In this document: piece by piece, positions 56,510 to 64,000 of the stretch | How the letters are laid out: every line of letters starts with the position of its first letter | How positions within the stretch are numbered: position 1 is the stretch's first letter | Assembly (NCBI RefSeq): GCF_030272615.1 | Contig: NC_081405.1 | Coordinates: 570,209,095 to 570,273,094, forward strand | Length of the DNA stretch: 64,000 nucleotides | Source of the DNA: Cryptomeria japonica | Lineage: Eukaryota > Streptophyta > Pinopsida > Cupressales > Cupressaceae | Direction of reading: 5' to 3' | Translations under genes and position numbers: made by a program | The notes under the pieces: generated by a model | The model's input: only the letters and a program-made list of their open reading frames with translations | The model's database searches: none | Told to the model about the DNA's origin: nothing

Positions 56510-59500
56510 AAGAGAGAAAATGAAAAAGTGCACAATAACTTCACTTGATATCCAAGATTTTTAATCCATGAGGATTAAGATGAGGATGAGATAGAAAACC
56601 AAAAGACAAGGAATTGTTTATCCAAGTTTCCAAATTTTTGAGGATAAGGAAAAAAACATAATCCTATGAAAGAAGGAGAATGTGCAAGTCATTATCTCAA
56701 GTTAAAAGAAATTACTTAAGTAAACTAAACAAACAAATGCAATATCATACTTACGATAAAACATATCCACTTGGTGAATAAAATGGTACATTAGCACACC
56801 CCCTTAAGTGCAATTTAGGTAAGAAGAAATGGATCACAAGGTTAGGTATCCATGTAAAATATGAAATAACCCTAAATTATAAAGAGAGTGTACCCTCTTG
56901 ATGTAGAGACTAGAAAATCCATAGGACAAAACTCCATCTGAAGTGACATATGTGAAGGATAATATAGACCCACCCCATCCCCTAAAGTTGGTGCCTCCAC
57001 AAAGAAGAGAGAAAAGAAATGCAAAATGTTGAATGTTGAATGTTGTAGTAGGTTTATTTGCAACAAATGATGCACCTTCCTTTCACAATATGGAAATCTT
57101 GAGTTGTCAAATTGTTGAATTCCCATTCAAGTGGAATGTAGAAAGGAATTCAGATGTATGGTTTTTGAAGCGACTCATGTGTCTTGATGTTGATGTTAAG
57201 CTGTGATTGTTCCATAGAAGATTCAGGGACTACAATCATTGAAGTGTGAGACCTTAATTAATGTGAAATAGAATGTGTCATGTTGCATGATATGGTGGGG
57301 ATAGAACAAGTGAATTTACAATGGGAGACAATGTAACTCGATGGGCATTGTCATCAATGAGAAGACAAATATTCTCAATTGTTTCATCAATATTTGAAAG
57401 GTGAGAGTCCACAAACAGATGTGAAATGTTTAAGTAGGCCTCGCAATGAAGTGGATCTCATAGACATGAAGAATCCTATATAGAGAATCATTGAGAGCCC
57501 TTGATGAAGAAAATTTGAACTTCGATGAAGCAATACATGATGGAGGAATATCTTGCAAGAGGAAATCAAAGTCATTATGGTGTCATCTAGATCTGAAATG
57601 TGGTTTACTTTTCAAAAAAGTAAAGGTGCTTGATAGGAATGTGTCCTAGTGGGGTGAATCTAGAAGACATATAATCCTATTGCAAAGAATCATGGAAAGT
57701 TCTAGAAGAAGCAACTTTTAATTATGAAGTAGCAACGTGTATAAGAGATGTTCTCATTTGTAGATGGAGTATCAAGAGGAGGATCACTAGTCCATAGACC
57801 ATGTCATTGTTGTTAAATACCTACGCTTTTGTTCATAGTCACTTGGTGTAGGAATGAATTCAATGAGATAGGGTAGGAGATCCTACATAATGTAATTTTT
57901 CACTATCCCTTGTTTCGAGTACAAATGGTTCTCTGAATTTATCTTGAAAATAGAATGTCAGAATTTAATACCATAATCCATGATGAAAATTGACAAAAAT
58001 GGAAATTTATCTTAGTTTGCAATTACAAAATGCTTTTTTATAGGCCTCTCGAAGATTAAGTACATCAAATTGAGACTTTATAAATTGAGTGTATGTATTA
58101 GCAATCTCCCAAATTGTTCAATGGTCTCCAAACCTTGTCAATTTTTTATTTTTATTTTAACTCAAATATGTATGGTATAGGCATATCATTGGTTGTGTGA
58201 TTTATTTTTTCCTTAAATGCTTCTACGACCAAAAGAGACAAGTTTTAGATGAAAATGGGGTCTTATGGGCCTTTTTGACACAATGGTAGGTTCTTTAGAC
58301 CTAAAAATGCCCCAAAAACTAGTCGATTGCCTTAAGTTACAAACAAATCCTTGTTTGTGAGCATGCTTCTTGATCTCCAATTTTGGTGGAATGAAAGATA
58401 ATATTGAATTTCTCAATCCTTTTGGATGCTTCGAAACCACAAAAAAAAAGCTACTTTGATCATTGAAATGTTGTAGTGACTTTGATAAAAAAAGAAAACT
58501 AAGTCTAAACTTTAGAGGAGTATATTTTGTTATGACAAGATAAAAAAAAACTTAGAATCTTTTGAAACCATTGAAACATGGAGACCCCTCCCCCCCTCCA
58601 AAATCCCTATTTTTTCAGGATGCAATACTTAGGGGAAACATCCCCTTGCCGCACCACTTAGGGATGTCCTAGGGACTCCAAGGAGTCTCTTGACCATCTT
58701 GAGGATGCCTATGAGTCTCCCATGGCCCCCAATTAGAAACTCCAATTCTAAACAAAAATGGTGAAATTATTGTGAAAATGTCATCCGTATTAAAGGTTTG
58801 GCAATGCCCCTTAACCTTGATGGGGGCTCTGCCCCAAACCCCCCATAGAGGGGCACACCCATTGACCCCAAACCTCTACCCACCATTCTTATTGTTAATG
58901 CAATCGTTTCCATTTTTTTTATGTTGACTAGTTTAAACACTTAGTATGCCAAAGTTTCATCTGCAATTCTTATACTTATTCTTAGTTTGTTCCCAAAGTT
59001 CCAAAACTCTACCACCATTGTTAATGTTCAAATTTCAATGCAATCATTGACATATTTTTAATGTTTATTGTAAAATTTACATAGTGTGGCAAAGTTTTAT
59101 TTACAGATGTTATACTTATTCTATACACATCCTTTTATAATTAATTTTTTAAGTTGTATATATATTTGCATCCCACCCCCCCCCCCCTTCGTCATCCCCC
59201 TATTGTCCCCAAACTTAAGCCCTTGGTATGTTAAGATATGAAAGCTCACAATAGTTTCATTTGATATGTTAATCGAGGAAAAACCTACAATATATAGCTT
59301 CCAAGATTCCAAATCCATGAGGATCATGAAGAGGTAGAAAACCAAAAAAGGAAATTGCTTATCCAAGTTTCCAAAGTTGTGACAAGGAAAAAGTAGAATC
59401 TCAATCAAAGAAGGAGAATGTGCAACTCATTATCTTATTCTACCTAAGTAAAAATATTACCTAATTAAGCTTTTTAATAGTGGAATATCACACTTAGGAT

Positions 59501-59540
59501 AAAACATATCCAAGGTAAATAAAATATTACATTGATAGGC
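56510..59540 (-). mobile_element. Decayed copia-type element, remnant related to C2
   Basis: A direct repeat of about 290 bp (56510-56797 and about 59235-59540; shared strings such as TTATCCAAGTTTCCAAA, GAAGGAGAATGTGCAA and GATAAAACATATCCA) flanks 2.4 kb. Next to the left copy is CACCCCCTTAAGTGCAATTTAGG, very like the sequence that adjoins the C2 3' LTR (CCCCCCCTTAAGTGCAACTTAGGG). No coding domain is recognisable and exact ends and target duplication are lost. It is an inference from these similarities. Confidence 0.5.
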
Positions 59541-60400
59541 TTCTTTGGTTGCTCTAAAAGTGGTGCCTTATGAATTATGTTCTTGGATACTAAAGTTTCC
59601 AAATTCTAGGCACTCTTGATAGCTTCTCGTAGAGATTGTGATTCAAAGGCTTTAACCAAACCTTTCAATGGTTTTTGTTGATGTGTTTTTTATGCACTAT
59701 GCAACACAAAATAAAATAATAAGTATTCTATCCTCTCTTAAACAAAATCCTCCCAAGTACTAAACTACGTTATCAAATGGGATGACTCCAAGATTCCAAT
59801 AGTTAGGTCTTGACTTTATATTGTAGATAGACTTAATTATTGTGATGTGATATCTACTGGAATCACAAGGGGGACTTACGTTGCTTGGGTCAAGACCTAT
59901 CCATTCTCATGTTTCATGATTGATTTACACTCTATGATTTTAGCCCCCTAATTCTTTAATTTTGACCCCTTACTAGCATTGCCTTAGGTTTTATTGGAAT
60001 TCTTGCTTCTCTAGCATGGGCACATTTCTAGGGTTCATTCTTACAAATTTCTCTTGATGAGCAAGCTAGTATCATGACCATGACTTAAACAAAATTTTAA
60101 CTTAGTCAAATTATCTGCTCCAAACTTCTATGAGTTCATCACCTTCATTCTTCATCATTTGGATGTCTTTTGTCATTGGAAGGTAATTCTTGACCACCAT
60201 ACCTCAATCTTGACCTATGCTATACCCTAAAACCCTAGAACCTAGTCATGTTTACAATTGAGATCTTGGTGACTTGATCACTTAATATAGCTTAATCATG
60301 CAAGTCTCATCTAAATCAAACTCCAACACTTAAGAAAATCAACCCTAGCAACCAAGTACTTTGGGAAATATCTTGCAACTCGACAACATGGGTAATGATG
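59541..60400. other. CACTA right region, nothing recognised
   Basis: No ORF, repeat or domain is supported in this 0.86 kb of AT-rich sequence. Confidence 0.45.
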
Positions 60401-60409
60401 GATGAATGG

Positions 60410-60595
60410 AAGGTGAGAGAGAGAGAGAGGGTGGGAGGAAGAGATAATGACCTGGAGAGGGTAGAGAAAGAGAAGTAGAGAGGGAGAGAAGAAGAGAGGG
60501 ATGGAGAAAGAGACCTAGAGAGGGGAGAGAGAAGAGAGATAGTAGATAGGGATAGAGAAGAGAGATACAGAAGAGAGATAGAAGAGAGATACCAA
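60410..60595. repeat. GA-rich microsatellite
   Basis: Imperfect (GA)n/(GAGAGG)n purine stretch with AGAGAAGAGAGATA units. Confidence 0.85.
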
Positions 60596-60635
60596 TGTCA
60601 ATCATTTTCTATAAAAAAAAAATTTCCAAAAAATT

Positions 60636-60794
60636 GGCCTATAGTCAGAATTCTGACTCCAAAGGATAAAATTCCGACAGAGGAGTGCCATCGGATGCAC
60701 AACATCCTCGTCAGAACTCTCCTAGAGGCCATCATAAGATGACACTCCTCCATAGGAATTTTATCCTTTGGAGTCAGAATTCTGATGATAGGCC
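60636..60794. repeat. Inverted repeat (57-bp arms) in CACTA right subterminal region
   Basis: Arm 1 (60636-60692) and arm 2 (60738-60794) are reverse complements with about six mismatches, around a 45-bp loop. Each arm contains the palindrome TCAGAATTCTGA. Further GTCGGAA and GTCAGAACTTCTGAC sites follow up to 60905. Confidence 0.85.
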
Positions 60795-60984
60795 AAGATC
60801 GCGATGGTATTCTTTCGGGGTATGAGCATCCATGGTGGTCGTCGGAAAGGTTGGAGGTGATGTCGGAATTGTGACGACCACAAGGATAGTCAGAACTTCT
60901 GACAAAAATTTTTCGACGGCTTTTTTTGTCGGTAGTGCGATGAAATTGTGTCGAATTTACGATGATTTTCCATCGAAATTTTTA

Positions 60985-61000
60985 CCTAAATGTACTAGTG
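60985..61000 (-). repeat. CACTA right terminal inverted repeat
   Basis: On the minus strand CACTAGTACATTTAGG, followed by the TTT target duplicate at 61001-61003. Confidence 0.93.
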
Positions 61001-61003
61001 TTT

Positions 61004-63091
61004 GATGTGAACTTTGTTGAATGAATAGATAGCAGTGCTAACTGCTTCTCTCCAATACACATATGGTAGATTTGCTTCAAATAACATACTTCTTGCTGCA
61101 TCCAAGATAGTTTTGTTTTTCCTTTCAACAACTCCATTCTGCTGTGGTGTTCGAGGTGCTAATAATTGTCTTCTGATTCCATTCACTTCACAGAATGTAT
61201 TAAAGTCCTTAGATGTGAATTCTCCTCCTTGATCTGATCTTAAACATTTGATTTTCTTACTGGTTTCATTCTCAACCATTGCTTTGAACAGTTTAAACTT
61301 TCCAAGTGCTTTTGATTTTTCTTTGAGAAAAGTAACCCAACACATTCTAGAATAATCATTAATAATTAGCATGAAATATCTATCACCTTGTAAGCTTTTA
61401 GTTCTAGCTGGACCAGATAAATCAAGAGCATTATTGGATTTGTCTGGAATACTTTTGAAACTAGCTCTAACTTGTTTTCCAAATTGACATTCCTTACAAA
61501 TTATATTCTAAGGTTTCACAATTTTAGGTAGATCTCTAATTGCCTTAGAAGTACTGATTTTCACCATGAAATCAAAGTTTACATGACATAGTCTTTTATG
61601 CCATAAGCAACTTTCATCTATATGTGCAATCAAGCATGCCTTTTCACTATTATTCAAATGAAAGATATTACCTCTAGTCTGATTACCGATTGTAATTTCC
61701 AAACCAGTTATATTCATGATTTTGCATTTTCCATTTTTAAATTGTAACTGAAATCCCTTCTCAACTAATTGACCAACACTTCAAAGATTATGCTTTAATC
61801 CTTCAACATAGTAGACATTGTCAGTGTTATGCTTACCATCAAGAGATATTGAACCCTTACCTTTGATTGAACAAGCTTTGCCATCCCCAAATCTTACTAA
61901 ACCTCCATTGTATTCTTGAAAGTTCAAGAATTTACTTTTGTCTCTTGTCATGTGATGTTAGCATCCTGAGTCAATGATCCATTCATTCTTTACTTCAACT
62001 TTAGCTACTAGGGCTTGTTCTACCGGTTGAGCAATAGGTGCCAGTTGATCTTCTGTTATAGCAACAAAAACCCATCCATTGTCTACTGGATCCTCATCAG
62101 AATCATCAGTCACACCTTCATCAACAATGTAACAAGATTTGTCTTTGTTCTTCTTAAATCTGTATCTCTGATATTCAGGATTAGGCTTGTATATTCTTCT
62201 AGCTTCTTCTCTTAGTCTAGCATGTCTATCAGGGCATCTTGAAGCCATATGACCAATTTTATTGCAGTTGAAACATTTAAAGGGTGCTTTACCTTCATAA
62301 TTACTTCCAACTAGACCTTTTGGCATTTTCCTTGCAAATAGTGCTTCAAGTTCTTCAAGCTCTTCATTCTCCTTCCTAGTTTCTTCAAGTTCTCTTGCAT
62401 AAAAGGCTTTCCAGTCTGATTTGTCAAATGATGGAGTAGATGATGTTGATGCTTTAAAGGCCAAATCTGTCTTTATAGTAGCAATGGGACCAAATTCCTC
62501 AATTTCAAAGGCTGAAAGTTTTCCAATCAATGTATCCCTAGTTACTGATGTATTAGGCATTGTTCTCAACTCTTTTATAGCAGTAACCTTCATTTTATAT
62601 GGCAGTGGCAATCCTCTTAATATTTTTGAAACAATTTCATCCTCACTCAGGGTTCCTCCACAACATTTAATACCCAGAATGATTACATTTACTGTTTCCA
62701 TAAAAGAAGAAATTCTTTCATCTTCTTCCATTTTCAGATGTTCATACCTAACTCAGAAGCTTTCAAGTTTTGCAACTGTGGAATCTCCTTCATTCAGTGT
62801 TTCCAAATGATCCCAAATAGCTTTGGCAGTAGACCTATCTGATAATCCCATGATTTGTTGATCTGATAATGCGCTCAAAAGTGCTTCTCTTGCTTTGCAA
62901 TCATTCTCCTCATCTTTAGCTAAGGTAGTTGGAGCAGTCTGACTAGCTACAACAATAGTATAACCATTCTTTGTAACTTCCCAGATGTCTTTACCAATGT
63001 AATTCAGATGTGTCTCCATCTTGATCTTCCATATCCCATAGTTAGTTCCATCAAGTTTAGGACTATCCTTCCTGAAATAATTAGTAGACAT
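61004..63091 (-). pseudogene. C1 gag, protease and integrase (N-terminal and catalytic parts)
   Basis: One frame from ATG 63091 (MSTNYFRKDSPKLDGTNYGI) to the CACTA junction. It has a UBN2-type gag (YGIWKIKMETHL, LSDRSTAKAIWDHLETL), a CCHC knuckle CFNCNKIGHMASRC (about 62230-62275) and a protease start WIIDSGC. Then come a GAG-pre-integrase/zinc segment (LWHKRLCHVNFDFM, CKECQFGKQ) and the integrase catalytic core (LSGPARTKS, IINDYSRMCWVTFLKEK, RSDQGGEF, PQQNGVVERKNKTILD). In-frame stops lie near 62754, at 61958-61960, near 61780 and at 61508-61510. The protein continued in 27837-27799 and 11579 before the insertions. Confidence 0.9.
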
Positions 63092-63133
63092 TGGATCTCC
63101 TCAAGTTGTTAAACTTTTGCAAAAGAGGACTAA

Positions 63134-63145
63134 GCTCTGATACCA
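63134..63145 (-). other. C1 primer-binding site
   Basis: On the minus strand TGGTATCAGAGC, the perfect initiator-tRNA-Met site, two bases from the LTR end. Confidence 0.92.
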
Positions 63146-63147
63146 AT

Positions 63148-64000
63148 TGTTAGGTCTCGGAGACAACTAAGGGGGGGGGGGGGGGGGGGGTGAATCAGTT
63201 GTCTAATAAATTCAAACCAAAAACCATTTAACCAACTTAATGCATAATATCGGTAAACCAGTTAAGTATGCCAGTAGACAGTGTTAATAGTAAATTGCTA
63301 TACCGGTAAATATTAATGCATGAAACATAAACATAAAGTCATCCACAACACATAACAGCAATATTTGTACATGGAAACCCTGTAAGGGGAAAAACCATGG
63401 TGGGAAACCTTACCCACAATCAGATGATACTACTGTAGATAGTAAGTGTACATAAATGGGGTCTGCACATGTAGAAAGGCCAATAGCCTAGAGCTCACTA
63501 CTCAATCACAAAATGGGAGTCCCACTGACTACAGTTGGATGGTTAAATCCAATAAGTATGTACTGTACAAAATAGCATCTTCATATGCTGGATTTAGTAC
63601 CAGTGTAATGTTGATATGCTTCTACAAAAACCTAGCTTTACCTTCAAATGATGTCTTCGTGTATACCTCTTCTTGATCTCGCATATACCTTCTCACATTC
63701 TTCTTCACATTGCCACATTCGATCTTACAAATAAGATCTTACATTTATACCATACCCTAAGACCAATTTTAGTAGGTCGGCTCTATAAGATATTATAATA
63801 AAAGCATTTTACAAACAATATAATATTCGATGCAATAACCAATTGAACATGTCATCTTAATGCATTTACAACAATAATAAATCATCTCCATAGCATGCCA
63901 TGCTGATCTGGAAAAGATAAACCTACCAGTGTAACCCTAGATAATGCTGGACCTATTTGCTGGTAAAAGCAAATAAAGTGTCCACACGATGTCTTCGACA
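63148..64000 (-). repeat. C1 5' LTR (truncated by window edge)
   Basis: It matches the first ~890 bp of 8160-9208; about 180 bp more should lie outside the window. It contains a 20-base G homopolymer (63171-63190) where the other LTR has eight Gs. Confidence 0.88.

Larger units (their letters stand above)
27838..61000 (+). mobile_element. CACTA (En/Spm) DNA transposon, 33.2 kb including nested elements
   Basis: The ends are CACTAATACATTTGGG (27838) and, on the minus strand, CACTAGTACATTTAGG (61000), which differ at two of 16 positions. They are flanked by the 3-bp target duplicate TTT (27835-27837 and 61001-61003). It carries a TNP2-type transposase, a second multi-exon gene region and palindromic subterminal repeats. 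Without LARD2 (7.7 kb) and C2 (4.9 kb) it is about 20.5 kb. The transposase has many stops, so it could now move only in trans. The insertion is in the C1 integrase gene. Confidence 0.93.
8160..64000 (-). mobile_element. C1: Ty1/copia LTR retrotransposon, host of the nested insertions (runs off right edge)
   Basis: Reading on the minus strand from the right: 5' LTR (63148 to beyond 64000), primer site (63134-63145), gag-protease-integrase (63091-61004), integrase end (27837-27799), then reverse transcriptase and RNase H (11579-9572), polypurine tract and 3' LTR (9208-8160). The domain order PR-IN-RT-RH is that of copia (Pseudoviridae-type). A Tat element (11580-27793) and a CACTA (27838-61000) interrupt the integrase gene. 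Without them C1 would have about 4.55 kb of interior and 1.05 kb LTRs, a normal size. It has several nonsense codons and frameshifts and is dead. Confidence 0.9.

Overview
The window looks like nuclear heterochromatin of a seed plant with a large, repeat-filled genome. A gymnosperm is plausible but not proven. I see no intact host gene, tRNA, rRNA or prokaryotic signal. Almost all of it is transposable elements inserted into one another, and most boundaries can be fixed to the base from TG..CA or CACTA termini and matching target-site duplications (TSDs). LAYOUT: 1-1191 is unassigned flank. 1197-7826 is a non-autonomous LTR element (called LARD1 here; TSD ATATA) with a multi-zinc-knuckle gag and a broken second ORF but no polymerase. 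From 8160 to beyond the right edge lies one Ty1/copia element on the minus strand (C1). Its 3' LTR is at 8160-9208 and its 5' LTR begins at 63148. C1 is split twice inside its integrase gene. The first insert is a 16.2 kb Ty3/gypsy element of Tat type (11580-27793, TSD TTACC). The second, only 39 bp further on in C1, is a 33.2 kb CACTA DNA transposon (27838-61000, TSD TTT). Removing both inserts restores the C1 reading frame across the two junctions. INSIDE THE CACTA: two further LTR elements are nested. LARD2 (31960-39702, TSD CATAC) is a Tat-related element with an intact 1044-residue gag-protease ORF and no polymerase. C2 (44953-49874, TSD CTTCC) is a small copia-type gag-protease element that split the last part of the transposase gene. 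CACTA GENES: the CACTA carries a multi-exon TNP2-type transposase relic (41070-50396) and a second multi-exon region (50812 to about 54785). The second region begins with a SET-domain-like coding segment and ends with a Ptta/En/Spm (Transposase_24-like) segment. The SET-like segment is the most unusual item in the window. TAT ELEMENT: besides gag-pol with two RNase H domains, it carries a long antisense ORF with a plant mobile domain. Arrays of a CGCGTCTGTG motif lie in the leader of the sense genes and, reverse-complemented, upstream of the antisense ORF. RELATIVE AGE: LTR pairs compared by eye differ by about 1.5% (Tat), 2% (LARD2), 2% (C2) and 8% (LARD1). C1 LTRs are visibly more diverged than the Tat, LARD2 and C2 pairs. 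This agrees with the nesting order. Nearly every coding region has stops or frameshifts; the LARD2 gag-protease ORF is the exception.
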